Below are positions 55,486 to 64,000 of a stretch of 64,000 nt of DNA, piece by piece; positions within the stretch are counted from its first letter, which is position 1; every line of letters begins with the position of its first letter. A program made the translations under genes and the position numbers. The notes beneath the pieces were generated by a model, which saw only the letters and a program-made list of their open reading frames with translations, searched no databases and was not told the origin of the DNA. Source of the stretch: Cellulomonas sp. Root485 (lineage in GTDB: Bacteria > Actinomycetota > Actinomycetes > Actinomycetales > Cellulomonadaceae); the NCBI RefSeq assembly GCF_001426705.1, contig NZ_LMFC01000001.1:1207355-1271354 (forward strand), read 5' to 3'.

Positions 55486-56553
55486 GTGGCGATTCGAGTC
55501 TCCGGGGAGCCCGACGTAGGCTCCTCGATCGTGACCAATCCGGGCGCCCCCAGCCTGACCCAGCGTCGACCCGTCGTGCCGCCGGACCGCCTCCTGGCCG
55601 AGCTCGTCCCGCCCCGGCACTTCGCCGAAGAGTCGTTCGCCACGTACCGCCCCGACCCGGCGCACCCGTCGCAGGCTGCCGCGGTGACCCGGCTGTCGGC
55701 GGCCGCCGAGCAGATCCGGCGCGGGGCGCACAAGTCGTTCTGGAAGCGTGGCAAGGCCACCCCGGTCGCCGTCTACCTCGACGGCGGGTTCGGCGTCGGC
55801 AAGACCCACCTGCTCACGTCGCTGGCCCACGCGGTCGGCGTGCAGGACGCGGCGTACGGCACGTTCGTGGAGTACACCAACCTCGTCGGCGCCCTCGGGT
55901 TCCTGCCGACCGTCGAGGCCCTCGCCACCCGCCGCCTGGTCTGCATCGACGAGTTCGAGCTGGACGACCCCGGCGACACCGTCCTCATGTCCCGCCTGCT
56001 GCGCGAGCTCGCCGACCGCGGGGTCGCCCTCGCCGCCACGTCCAACACCCTGCCCGGCTCGCTGGGCGAGGGCCGGTTCGCCGCCGAGGACTTCCTGCGC
56101 GAGATCCAGGCGCTCGCCGCCCGGTTCGAGGTCCTGCGCGTCGACGGCGACGACTACCGGCACCGGTCGGTCGTCACCGACGCCGACGGTCTCGACGACG
56201 ACGAGGTCCGCGCCGCAGCGGCGCGGCGGTCGGACGCGACGCTCGACGACTTCGGCGACCTGCTCGCGCACCTCGCGACCGTCCACCCGAGCCGCTACGG
56301 CGCCCTCCTCGACGGGGTCGGGCTCGTGGCCCTGACCGGCGTGCACGCCGTCCCGACGCAGGACGTCGCGCTGCGGCTCGTCGTGCTGGTCGACCGGCTC
56401 TACGACCGCGACGTACCCGTGCTGCTGGGCGGTGCGGGGGAGCGAGACCTGTTCTCGGCCGACATGCTCGCAGGCGGCTACCGCAAGAAGTACTACCGCG
56501 CGCTGTCGCGTCTGGGCTCGCTCGCCGCGGACGGCGCCGCGCTCGTCGGCTGA
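55486..56553 (+). CDS. zapE: cell division protein ZapE (AFG1-like ATPase)
   Basis: A 355-residue P-loop ATPase of the AFG1/ZapE family. Walker A is YLDGGFGVGKTHLLTSLAHA near residue 98, Walker B is LVCIDEFELDDPGDT and sensor 1 is ALAATSNTLPG, in the usual positions. In E. coli ZapE associates with the Z-ring under low oxygen or heat. GTG 55486 follows AAGGAG at about ten bases, and GTG 55531 is an alternative. It converges on treZ, separated by an 85 bp spacer made of repeats. Confidence 0.9.
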   Translation: MAIRVSGEPDVGSSIVTNPGAPSLTQRRPVVPPDRLLAELVPPRHFAEESFATYRPDPAHPSQAAAVTRLSAAAEQIRRGAHKSFWKRGKATPVAVYLDGGFGVGKTHLLTSLAHAVGVQDAAYGTFVEYTNLVGALGFLPTVEALATRRLVCIDEFELDDPGDTVLMSRLLRELADRGVALAATSNTLPGSLGEGRFAAEDFLREIQALAARFEVLRVDGDDYRHRSVVTDADGLDDDEVRAAAARRSDATLDDFGDLLAHLATVHPSRYGALLDGVGLVALTGVHAVPTQDVALRLVVLVDRLYDRDVPVLLGGAGERDLFSADMLAGGYRKKYYRALSRLGSLAADGAALVG

Positions 56554-56576
56554 CGCGCGAACTCGGTGCTCCGTGC

Positions 56577-56625
56577 CGAGCTCGGTGTCTGCAACCACCG
56601 ATCTCGGTCGCAACCACCGAGCTCG
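56577..56625. terminator. repeat-built hairpin between zapE and treZ
   Basis: An 11 bp perfect inverted repeat, CGAGCTCGGTG (56577-56587) and CACCGAGCTCG (56615-56625), encloses a 27-base loop. The loop itself contains ACCGATCTCGGT, a smaller inverted repeat. It is probably a bidirectional terminator. Confidence 0.55.
56591..56625. repeat. tandem 16-mer direct repeat
   Basis: GCAACCACCGATCTCG (56591-56606) and GCAACCACCGAGCTCG (56610-56625) differ at one base. With the partial copies at 56568-56587 the whole spacer consists of variants of one CTCGGTG-like unit in both directions. Confidence 0.6.
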
Positions 56626-56638
56626 CGGCGCAGGCCGC

Positions 56639-58426
56639 TCAGGCGAGGACGACGACCGAGCGCGGGGCTGTCAGCACCAGTGCCCCGCCGGGCGTCGGCT
56701 CGACCGAGGCGGGGTCCCACGCCGCGACCACGTCGACCGGACCGTCCGTGTGCACCGGGACGGCGGCCTCCTCGCCCGACAGGTTGATGACCACGCGCGC
56801 CGTGCCGCGGTGCAGCACCAGCCAGCCGTCCCAGGGCACGTCGTCCTGGTCGCGCTCGGAGGCGCCGCCCCACACCAGGTCGGTGGCGGACAGGTCCCCG
56901 GACGCAAGGTCCGGGACCGTGCGCCGGAGGGCGATCAGGGACCGGTACCAGTCGCGCAGGCGGGCGTGCTCGGGGTGTGCCGGGTCGTCGAGCTCGGTGC
57001 GGTCGAGGATGCTGGCGCGGAACGTCGCGGGGTCCTGCGGGTCGGGCACCTCGATGTCGCCGCCGTACAGGACGTCCCACCCGTGGCCGCCGAACTCGCG
57101 ACGACGGCCGTCGCGCACAGCCGCGGCGAGGTCGGGCTCCGGGTGGTCGGTGAAGAACTGCCACGGCGTGCGGGTGCCCCACTCCTCGCCCATGAACAGC
57201 ATCGGGCTGAACGGGGACAGCAGGACGAGCGCGGCCTCGGCGGCGACCCGGCCGGGGTCGAGACGGGCGGACGGGCGGTCGCCGAGCGCCCGGTTGCCCA
57301 CCTGGTCGTGCGTGGACGCCGCGACGACGAACCGGTGACCGTCCGTCCCGGGCGGTACCGGTCGGCCCCAGCGGCGTCCGCGGAACGTCGACATCTCGCC
57401 GTCGTGCACGAACACGCCGGTCAGCGCCTTGCGGAGCACCTCGGGCGAGCCGAAGTCGCCGTAGTAGCCGTGCCGTTCGCCCGTGACCAGCGCGTGGATG
57501 GCGTGGTGCACGTCGTCGTCCCACTGGGCGGTCATGCCCCAGCCGCCGTCGGCGGTCGGGGTGACGGAGATGGGGTCGTTCAGGTCGGACTCGGCCACCA
57601 GGGACAACCGGCGCCCCAGGGCTGCCGCGAGCGCAGCCACCTCGTCCGACAGCTGCGACAGGACATGCCGGTCCGACAGGTCGATGAGCGCGTGCACGGC
57701 GTCCAGGCGCAGGGCGTCCACGTGGAAGTCGCGGAACCAGCGCAGCGCGCTGTCGCACACCCAGCGGCGGACCTCCTCGGAACCGGGCCCGTCCAGGTTG
57801 ATCGCGGAGCCCCACGGCGTCTGGTGCGCGTCCGTGAAGTACGGCCCGAAGTCGCCGAGGTAGTTGCCCGACGGGCCCAGGTGGTTGTGCACGACGTCCA
57901 GGCAGACCCCGACGCCGCGGGAGTGCGCCGCGTCGACGAACGCCTGCAGGCCGGCGGGGCCGCCGTAGGGCTCGTGCACCGCGAACGTCGCGACACCGTC
58001 GTAGCCCCAGCCGTGCACGCCGCTGAACGGCGCGACCGGCATGAGCTCGACCAGGTCGACGCCGAGCGAGACCAGCTCGTCGAGGTGCTCGATCGCTGAG
58101 GTCAGCGTGCCCTCGTCGCTGAACGTGCCGACGTGCAGCTCGTACGTCACGTGCCCGCGGACGTCGACCCCGGACCAGCCGTCGTCGGACCACGGGTGCG
58201 TCCCGGGGTCGTAGACGCGGCTGGCGCCGTGCACGCCGTGCGGCTGCCAGGCGCTGCGCGGGTCGGGCCGCGGCGGGCCACCGTCGACCGAGAACGCGTA
58301 GTCGGTCCCGTGCGGGAGGTCGTCGTCGCCGACCCACCAGTCACCCTCGGCGCGTAGCGGTCGGTGCTCGTCGCCGACGACCACGTCGACGCGTGCGGCG
58401 GTCGGTGCCCAGACGCGGGGGAGCAC
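56639..58426 (-). CDS. treZ: malto-oligosyltrehalose trehalohydrolase
   Basis: A 595-residue GH13 enzyme that cuts trehalose from malto-oligosyltrehalose. An N-terminal CBM48-like domain (VWAPTAARVDVVVGDEHRPL) is followed by the catalytic barrel: VELMPVAPFSGVHGWGYDG, LRLDAVHALID (nucleophile Asp), LVAESDLNDP (acid/base Glu) and ASTHDQVGNRALGDR. It has the normal length. GTG 58426 lies just after the treY stop with GGAGGG upstream. It is the third gene of glgX-treY-treZ. Confidence 0.94.
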   Translation of the reverse strand: MLPRVWAPTAARVDVVVGDEHRPLRAEGDWWVGDDDLPHGTDYAFSVDGGPPRPDPRSAWQPHGVHGASRVYDPGTHPWSDDGWSGVDVRGHVTYELHVGTFSDEGTLTSAIEHLDELVSLGVDLVELMPVAPFSGVHGWGYDGVATFAVHEPYGGPAGLQAFVDAAHSRGVGVCLDVVHNHLGPSGNYLGDFGPYFTDAHQTPWGSAINLDGPGSEEVRRWVCDSALRWFRDFHVDALRLDAVHALIDLSDRHVLSQLSDEVAALAAALGRRLSLVAESDLNDPISVTPTADGGWGMTAQWDDDVHHAIHALVTGERHGYYGDFGSPEVLRKALTGVFVHDGEMSTFRGRRWGRPVPPGTDGHRFVVAASTHDQVGNRALGDRPSARLDPGRVAAEAALVLLSPFSPMLFMGEEWGTRTPWQFFTDHPEPDLAAAVRDGRRREFGGHGWDVLYGGDIEVPDPQDPATFRASILDRTELDDPAHPEHARLRDWYRSLIALRRTVPDLASGDLSATDLVWGGASERDQDDVPWDGWLVLHRGTARVVINLSGEEAAVPVHTDGPVDVVAAWDPASVEPTPGGALVLTAPRSVVVLA

Positions 58427-58430
58427 CGCC

Positions 58431-60941
58431 TCAACCCTCCGCGCGGACGAGCAGGGCGACGGGCAGCCGGTCGAGCAGCGGTCCGACGTCGACGACCCCT
58501 CCCGTCACCGGCCGGTCGGTGAGCACGTCGTGCCAGTCGCCCTCGGGGAGCGCGACCGTGTGGTCGGCCCAGCCCCCGAGCCGGTCGACCGCTGCTGCCA
58601 GACGGGTGGCGACGACCGCGACGCGCGGGTGGCCGGCGACGGTCCGGGCGTAGGTGAGGGAGTGCCCGGACGAGTGCGCCAGCGGCAGGAACCCGCTGTC
58701 GGGACCCACGAACGCCTCCGGCACGGACCGGCGCAGCCGCAGCGCTCGCGAGGTGACCAGCAGCTTCTCGTCGGCGAGGTCACGCGGGCCGGCGCCGTCG
58801 TCGAGCCGGGCCAGCCGGGTGACCAGCGGTTCCAGGGCGACCGGCCGGCGGTTGTCCGGGTCGACGAGGACCGGGTTCGGCACCTCGGTGCCCTGGTAGA
58901 CGTCCGGGATGCCGGGCAGGGTCAGCTGGACGAGCTTGGTGCCGAGCGTCGCGGCGCGGACGGCCGCCCGGGTGCGCAGCTCCCAGCCGGAGAACAGCTC
59001 GGCGACCGTCGGGTCGACCAGCGCCTGCCGCGCGGCGTCCAGCACCGCGGCCTCGTACGGCTCGTCGGGGGCCGTCCACGTGGTCCGGCTCTTCGACTCG
59101 CGGATCGCCTTGGTCAGGTACTCCACCAGCCGGTCCTCGGCGATGGGGCCGTCGTCCGTCCAGGTGCCGGCCAGCGTCTGCCACAGGAGGTACTCCGTGC
59201 GGCCGTCGAGCAGCGCGCTGCGGTACGGGGCGGAGGCGGCGCGCAGGGCGTCGACGAGGGTCGACCACTCGCGCGGGAGCTCGCTGAGCACCCCGAGCCG
59301 TGCCCGGGTGTCCTCACCGCGCTTGGTGTCGTGGGTGGACAGGGTCGTCATGCCCAGCGGGGCCGAGACCTGCATCTGCGCGGCCCACGCCGACAGGTCG
59401 GTCGGCGTCAGCGCGAACTGCTCGGGCGCACCCCCGACCTCGCAGAGACCCGTCAGGTGGGTCCAGCGGTAGAACGCGGTGTCCTCGACGCCCTTGGCCA
59501 TGACGGCACCGCAGGTCTGCTGGAACCGCACGATGAGCTCGTCGCGGCGCGCACCACGCGTGCGGCCGGCGCTGCCGACCTCGCGGCCGAGCAGGAGGTC
59601 GACGACGACGTCCATCGTGGCGCTGCGCTCCACGGACAGCCGCGCGCGGGCGTGTGCGGCGGCTGCCTGCATGACCTCCAGCGACTCCGGGTGCACGGGC
59701 TCGCCGGGCACGACGTAGGCGCGGTAGCGGTCGAACGCGACGAGCAGCTCGATCAGGCAGTCCTCCAGCGCGCGCCACGTGTGGTCGCGCAGACGGAGGT
59801 CGTCACGGCAGATGTCGGCCGCGAGCGAGGTGAGCCGGTGCACCTCCGCGTACAGCGGACCGTCGACGATCTCCCGCTTGGCCTGCTCGGCCATCGCCGC
59901 GAAGGCGTCCGAGGTGTCGCCCGTGAGCCGGTGCATGACGGCACCGAGCACCGCGGCGCCGCCGGGATCGACGAACGTCTCCTGGATCCGCCAGAGGGCC
60001 TCGTACCCGGTGCTGCCGGCGGTCTCCCAGTCGGGCGGGAGCGTCTCGGTGCCTTCGAGGATCTTCTCGACGACCACCCACGCACCGCCGCTCGCCTCAC
60101 GCAGCCTGGCCAGGTACCCGGCGGGGTCGGCGAGACCGTCCGGGTGGTCGATGCGCAGGCCGTCGATCGTGCCGTCCGCGAGCAGCGACAGGACCAGCGC
60201 GTGCGTGGCGTCGAACACGGCCGGGTCCTCGACGCGGACCGCGAGCAGAGTGCCGACGTCGAAGAACCGCCGGTAGTTGAGCTCCTCGTCGGCGACCCGC
60301 CAGTACGCGAGGCGGTAGTGCTGGCGCTCCACCAGCTCCGCCAGGGACAGCGACTCGGTGCCCGGTCGGACCGGGAACACATGGTCGTGGTAGCGCAGCA
60401 CCGTGCGGGTGCCCTCGCCGGGGATCTCGACCTCGTCGAGCGCCAGCTCGTCGCGGCCCAGCACCGCACCGATGCGGTCGCCGAGCACCGGCATGAGCAC
60501 CGCGCCGTCGCCCGCGGACCAGTCCACGTCGAACCAGTCCGCGTACGGGGAGTCGGACCCCTCGGCCAGCACCGACCACAGCGCGCGGTTGTGCCAGACG
60601 GGCGTGGGGACGGCCATGTGGTTCGGCACGATGTCGAGCACCAGCCCCAGGCCCGCGTCGTGCGCCGCCGTCGCCAGACGACGCAGCGCGGGCAGCCCGC
60701 CCAGCTCGGGAGCGATCTCGTCGTGGTCGACGACGTCGTACCCGTGGGTCGAGCCCGGGGCCGCCCGCAGGATGGGCGACAGGTACACGTGCGTGACCCC
60801 CAGCGACGCCAGGTACGGGACGCGCTGCACCGCGTCGTCGAGGGTCAGGTCCGCGCCCAGCTGCAACCGATAGGTCGAGCCCGGCACGGGCTTGCCCGCC
60901 GTCGGCAGCCGGCGGGTGGGGGTGGGACGCGGTTCGCTCAT
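58431..60941 (-). CDS. treY: malto-oligosyltrehalose synthase
   Basis: An 836-residue GH13 enzyme that isomerises the reducing end of malto-oligosaccharides to a trehalose unit. Typical landmarks: STYRLQLGADLTLDDA at the N-terminus, HVYLSPILRAAPGSTHGYDV, VLDIVPNHMAV, DGLRIDHPDGLADP (nucleophile), VVEKILEGTETLP (acid/base) and STHDTKRGEDTRARL. ATG 60941 overlaps the glgX stop (ATGA at 60938-60941). Working with TreZ it converts glycogen chains to free trehalose, a stress protectant and carbon store. Confidence 0.95.
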   Translation of the reverse strand: MSEPRPTPTRRLPTAGKPVPGSTYRLQLGADLTLDDAVQRVPYLASLGVTHVYLSPILRAAPGSTHGYDVVDHDEIAPELGGLPALRRLATAAHDAGLGLVLDIVPNHMAVPTPVWHNRALWSVLAEGSDSPYADWFDVDWSAGDGAVLMPVLGDRIGAVLGRDELALDEVEIPGEGTRTVLRYHDHVFPVRPGTESLSLAELVERQHYRLAYWRVADEELNYRRFFDVGTLLAVRVEDPAVFDATHALVLSLLADGTIDGLRIDHPDGLADPAGYLARLREASGGAWVVVEKILEGTETLPPDWETAGSTGYEALWRIQETFVDPGGAAVLGAVMHRLTGDTSDAFAAMAEQAKREIVDGPLYAEVHRLTSLAADICRDDLRLRDHTWRALEDCLIELLVAFDRYRAYVVPGEPVHPESLEVMQAAAAHARARLSVERSATMDVVVDLLLGREVGSAGRTRGARRDELIVRFQQTCGAVMAKGVEDTAFYRWTHLTGLCEVGGAPEQFALTPTDLSAWAAQMQVSAPLGMTTLSTHDTKRGEDTRARLGVLSELPREWSTLVDALRAASAPYRSALLDGRTEYLLWQTLAGTWTDDGPIAEDRLVEYLTKAIRESKSRTTWTAPDEPYEAAVLDAARQALVDPTVAELFSGWELRTRAAVRAATLGTKLVQLTLPGIPDVYQGTEVPNPVLVDPDNRRPVALEPLVTRLARLDDGAGPRDLADEKLLVTSRALRLRRSVPEAFVGPDSGFLPLAHSSGHSLTYARTVAGHPRVAVVATRLAAAVDRLGGWADHTVALPEGDWHDVLTDRPVTGGVVDVGPLLDRLPVALLVRAEG

Positions 60942-63190
60942 GCGCTGGGGCGCGGCTTGGTGGTCCGCCGCTTCGGCTTCTCGTCGGCGGCCTCCCCGTG
61001 CCCACGGCCCTTCACCTGCTTGGCCGCCTCGCTCGCCGCCGCCGCGACCGCGCCGATGCCCGACGACGTCGGCGACGGCAGGATCGAGGGCCGCGTGAAC
61101 ACGATGATCGACTTCTCGCGGAGCTCGAGGGTCGTCCCCGCCTCGACCGTGCTGCCGGCCTCGATCTGCGAGTCCGTGTCCACCACCGCGGTCCAGACGG
61201 CCCCGAAGCGCGCGGGCGGGAGCGTGAACGTGGCCGCGTCGGGCTGGCCGTTGAACAGCACGAGGAAGCTGTCGTCGACGATCTCCTGGCCCCGCAGGTC
61301 CGGCTCCGCGATCGCGTCACCGTTGAGGAACACCATGACGGCCCGCGCGTGGTCGGCGCCCCACGCCTCGTCACGCATGTGGTGACCGTCCGTCCCGAGC
61401 CAGGCCAGGTCGAGGAGGTCGGACTCGTCCGCGAGGTCGGGCTCGCCCGCGAAGAACCGACGGCGCCGGAACACGGGGTGGTCCTGGCGGAGCCGCACCA
61501 GGCGTCGCGTGAACTCGAGCAGGTCGGTCTCGTCCTGGTCCAGTGTCCAGTCGACCCACGAGATCGGCCCGTCCTGGCAGTACACGTTGTTGTTGCCCTG
61601 CTGGGTGCGGCCCAGCTCGTCGCCGTGCGCGATCATCGGGACGCCCTGCGAGAGCAGCAGCGTCGTGAGGAAGTTGCGCCGCTGGCGCGCCCGCAGCGTT
61701 CGCACGGACACGTCGTCCGTCGGGCCCTCGACCCCGCAGTTCCAGGACCGGTTGTGGCTCTCGCCGTCGTTGTTGCCCTCGCCGTTGGCCTCGTTGTGCT
61801 TCTCGTTGTAGGACACCAGGTCGTTGAGGGTGAAGCCGTCGTGCGCGGTGACGAAGTTGACGCTCGCGATCGGCCGCCGGCCCGTGTGCTCGTACAGGTC
61901 CGACGAGCCCGACAGGCGGCTGGCGAACTCCCCGAGCGTGGACGGCTCGCCGCGCCAGAAGTCGCGGACCGTGTCGCGGTACTTGCCGTTCCACTCCGAC
62001 CACAGCGGGGGGAACCCGCCCACCTGGTACCCACCGTCACCGACGTCCCACGGCTCCGCGATGAGCTTGACCTGGGAGACCACCGGGTCCTGGTGCACCA
62101 GGTCGAAGAACGCCGACAGCCGGTCGACCTCGTGGAACTGGCGGGCCAGGGTCGCGGCCAGGTCGAAGCGGAACCCGTCGACGTGCATCTCCAGCACCCA
62201 GTAGCGCAGCGAGTCCATGATCAGCTGCAGCACGTGCGGCGACCGCATGAGCAGCGAGTTGCCGGTGCCCGTGGTGTCGAAGTAGTGGGCCTGGTCGTCG
62301 TCGACGAGCCGGTAGTAGTTGGCGTTGTCCAGGCCGCGGAAGCTCAGCGTCGGGCCCAGGTGGTTGCCCTCGGCCGTGTGGTTGTAGACGACGTCGAGGA
62401 TGACCTCGATGTCGGCGGCGTGCAGCTCCTTGACCATCGCCTTGAACTCCTGCACCTGCTGGCCGGCGTGCTGGAACGCGGCGTAGCCGTTGTGCGGGGC
62501 GAAGAAGCCGATGGTGTTGTAGCCCCAGTAGTTCGAGAGGCCCTTCTCGACGAGCGACGGGTCGTTGACGAACTGGTGCACGGGCATCAGCTCGACCGCC
62601 GTCACGCCGAGCGACGTGAGGTGCTCGATGACCGCCGGGTGGGCCATCCCGGCGTAGGTGCCGCGGAGCTCCTCCGGTACGGCGGGGTGTTGCATCGTCA
62701 GGCCGCGCACGTGCGCCTCGTAGATGACGGACTCGTGGTACTCGTGCTGCGGTGGCCGGTCGTGGCCCCAGTCGAAGTACGGGTTGATGACCACGGACGT
62801 CATCGTGTGCGCGGCCGAGTCGTCGTCGTTGCGTTTCTCCGGGGCGGCGAAGTCGTAGGAGTACAGCGACGGGTCCCCGTCGATCTGCCCGTCGATCGCC
62901 TTGGCGTACGGGTCGAGCAGGAGCTTGTTCGGGTTGCAGCGGTGTCCCTGCGCTGGGTCGTACGGTCCGTGCACGCGGTAGCCGTACCGCTGGCCCGGCG
63001 TGATGGCGGGGAGGTACCCGTGCCAGACGAACGCGTCGACCTCGGTCAGGTTCGTCCGGGTCTCGGTGCCGTCGTCGGCGATCAGGCAGAGCTCGACTCG
63101 TTCGGCCACCTCCGAGAACAGGGCGAAGTTCGTCCCGCTCCCGTCATAGGTGGCGCCTAGGGGGTAAGGGCGTCCCGGCCACATCTGCAT
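60938..63190 (-). CDS. glgX: glycogen debranching protein GlgX (TreX)
   Basis: A 750-residue GH13 isoamylase-type debranching enzyme, first gene of the trehalose operon. CBM48 start MQMWPGRPYPLGATYDGSG, then VIYEAHVRGLTMQHP, DGFRFDLAATLARQ (nucleophile), KLIAEPWDVGDGGYQVGGFP (acid/base) and NFVTAHDGFTLNDLVSYNEK. A Lys/Arg-rich C-terminal tail of about 50 residues is not part of the usual family and looks disordered. ATG 63190 gives the family N-terminus. GTG 63262 is in frame with GGGGG before it and would add 24 residues. Confidence 0.93.
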   Translation of the reverse strand: MQMWPGRPYPLGATYDGSGTNFALFSEVAERVELCLIADDGTETRTNLTEVDAFVWHGYLPAITPGQRYGYRVHGPYDPAQGHRCNPNKLLLDPYAKAIDGQIDGDPSLYSYDFAAPEKRNDDDSAAHTMTSVVINPYFDWGHDRPPQHEYHESVIYEAHVRGLTMQHPAVPEELRGTYAGMAHPAVIEHLTSLGVTAVELMPVHQFVNDPSLVEKGLSNYWGYNTIGFFAPHNGYAAFQHAGQQVQEFKAMVKELHAADIEVILDVVYNHTAEGNHLGPTLSFRGLDNANYYRLVDDDQAHYFDTTGTGNSLLMRSPHVLQLIMDSLRYWVLEMHVDGFRFDLAATLARQFHEVDRLSAFFDLVHQDPVVSQVKLIAEPWDVGDGGYQVGGFPPLWSEWNGKYRDTVRDFWRGEPSTLGEFASRLSGSSDLYEHTGRRPIASVNFVTAHDGFTLNDLVSYNEKHNEANGEGNNDGESHNRSWNCGVEGPTDDVSVRTLRARQRRNFLTTLLLSQGVPMIAHGDELGRTQQGNNNVYCQDGPISWVDWTLDQDETDLLEFTRRLVRLRQDHPVFRRRRFFAGEPDLADESDLLDLAWLGTDGHHMRDEAWGADHARAVMVFLNGDAIAEPDLRGQEIVDDSFLVLFNGQPDAATFTLPPARFGAVWTAVVDTDSQIEAGSTVEAGTTLELREKSIIVFTRPSILPSPTSSGIGAVAAAASEAAKQVKGRGHGEAADEKPKRRTTKPRPSA

Positions 63191-63335
63191 GGCCCCCAGG
63201 GTGCCAGGCGCCTGGTCATCCGGCGCGGGGTGCGAGCCGGTGACATGCGTGGACTTCGCCACACCGCCCCCATTGCGCGCAGGCCTGCGACCTGGTGCGC
63301 TTGCCGTCGGCGGTCGACGAGGGCAGGGGAGTGAC

Positions 63336-64000
63336 GTGAGCGGTCAGGTCGTGGTCGTGGGTGCCGGGCTGGCGGGCGCGAAGACCGTCGAGGGGCTGCG
63401 CGAGCGGGGGTACGACGGGGATGTCGTCCTGCTCGGCACCGAGACCGAGCGGCCCTACGAGCGGCCGCCGCTGTCGAAGGGCTACCTGCAGGGCAGCGAC
63501 GAGCGCGACGGAGCGTTCGTGCACCCCGCGGACTGGTACGCCGCTCACGACGTCGACCTGCGGCTGGGCACGACGGTCCGCTCGCTCGATCTCGGGGCGC
63601 GCGACGTCGTCGACGGCTCCGGGGTCCGTACCGGCTGGGACCACCTCGTCCTCGCGACCGGCTCGGAGCCACGTCGGCTCGACGTGCCCGGCGCGGGTCT
63701 CGACGGCGTCGTCCACCTGAGGACCCTCGACGACAGCGACCGCCTGCGTACGCTCCTGACGGCCGGGAAGCGGGTCGTGGTCGTCGGCGGCGGGTGGATC
63801 GGTCTCGAGGTCACCGCGGCCGCCCGTGCAGCCGGCTGCGAGGTGAGCGTCCTCGTGCGCGACCCGTTGCCGCTGCTGGCCGTGCTCGGCCCGGAGCTCG
63901 CCGCGATGTTCGCGGACCTGCACCGGGAGAACGGGGTCGACCTGCGGACGCGGACCGAGATCTCCGAGATCGTGGCCGCCGGCGACGGGACCCACGTGGG
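63336..64000 (+). CDS. NAD(P)/FAD-dependent oxidoreductase, ferredoxin-reductase type (partial)
   Basis: The first 221 residues of a flavoprotein cut by the window edge. The FAD site is VVVVGAGLAGAKTVEGLRER at the N-terminus, followed by ERPYERPPLSKGYLQG, typical of the rubredoxin/ferredoxin reductases of Rieske and cytochrome P450 systems, then LVLATGSEPR and the NAD site VVVVGGGWIGLEVTAAARAA. GTG 63336 is preceded by AGGGGAG. It is divergent from glgX, with about 145 bp between the starts. The partner ferredoxin must lie outside the window, if it is close at all. Confidence 0.85.
   Translation, partial: MSGQVVVVGAGLAGAKTVEGLRERGYDGDVVLLGTETERPYERPPLSKGYLQGSDERDGAFVHPADWYAAHDVDLRLGTTVRSLDLGARDVVDGSGVRTGWDHLVLATGSEPRRLDVPGAGLDGVVHLRTLDDSDRLRTLLTAGKRVVVVGGGWIGLEVTAAARAAGCEVSVLVRDPLPLLAVLGPELAAMFADLHRENGVDLRTRTEISEIVAAGDGTHV

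Noticed and set aside
55140..55760. 206-codon minus-strand ORF covering the sir upstream region and the zapE start
   Set aside because: It is antisense to the zapE P-loop gene. The leader region is better explained by the short Cys-rich ORF in another frame.

Overview
The window is a 64 kb piece of a very GC-rich (roughly 72-74% by eye) actinomycete chromosome. The gene set points to the Micrococcales, most likely Cellulomonadaceae (Cellulomonas or a close relative): SepH, DUF4193/DUF3093/DUF3710/DUF3159/DUF3000 proteins, GuaB1, glgX-treY-treZ, and the pyruvate formate-lyase pair pflB-pflA expected of a facultatively anaerobic actinomycete. The genus is an inference from gene content. I see no tRNA, rRNA, insertion sequence, prophage, integrase or CRISPR array. 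The region looks like core chromosome, packed into short translationally coupled operons (many ATGA/GTGA overlaps) separated by long hairpin terminators.

Layout. 1-5.5 kb: end of an acyl-CoA synthetase, DUF5998 protein, phosphodiesterase, thymidine kinase, SepH (opposite strand), a TRIC-like channel and an inositol-monophosphatase-family enzyme. 5.6-9 kb: DUF4193, DUF3093, dUTPase, DUF3710, an OB-fold protein and DUF3159. 8.9-13.6 kb: a potassium module (two TrkA-type proteins divergent from a KimA-like permease) and a TRAM/RNA methyltransferase. 13.7-20.2 kb: a 56-residue orphan protein, aconitase, three coupled membrane-anchored proteins of unknown function facing a multi-span membrane protein. 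20.3-25.4 kb (minus): arginase-like protein, DUF1801, aminoglycoside-phosphotransferase-like protein, NUDIX, class I amidotransferase, GuaB1. 25.5-34 kb: dxs, pflB-pflA, then a fadB/fadA-like beta-oxidation operon. 34-39 kb: RNase D-like protein, LuxR-type regulator, DUF3000, CstA with its small YbdD-like partner. 39.5-42.3 kb: 6-phosphogluconate dehydrogenase and an ATP-grasp ligase. 42.3-47.8 kb: a two-component system divergent from a lipoprotein, HlyD-like adaptor and MacB-like ABC exporter. 47.9-55.2 kb (minus): a small conserved protein, a RibD-C/DHFR-like reductase and a complete sulfate-reduction operon. 55.5-63.2 kb: ZapE and the glycogen-to-trehalose operon glgX-treY-treZ. The right edge cuts a ferredoxin-reductase-like flavoprotein.

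How the parts work together. The sulfur operon (sir, zinc ribbon, cysH, cysD, cysN, sirohaem synthase) contains sulfate activation, APS reduction, sulfite reduction and sirohaem supply. It is preceded by an unlisted 17-codon ORF with five cysteine codons, four of them in the run Cys-Val-Cys-Cys-Cys, which looks like a cysteine-sensing leader peptide. pflB has a DosR/DevR-like box about 60 bp upstream, centred near -42 of a plausible -10 element, which would tie the pathway to hypoxia. glgX, treY and treZ convert glycogen to trehalose. The region 42-48 kb looks like an envelope-stress or drug-export module run by its own two-component system. About a dozen genes have a -10-like hexamer ending 6-8 nt before the start codon and no ribosome-binding site, the pattern of leaderless mRNAs.
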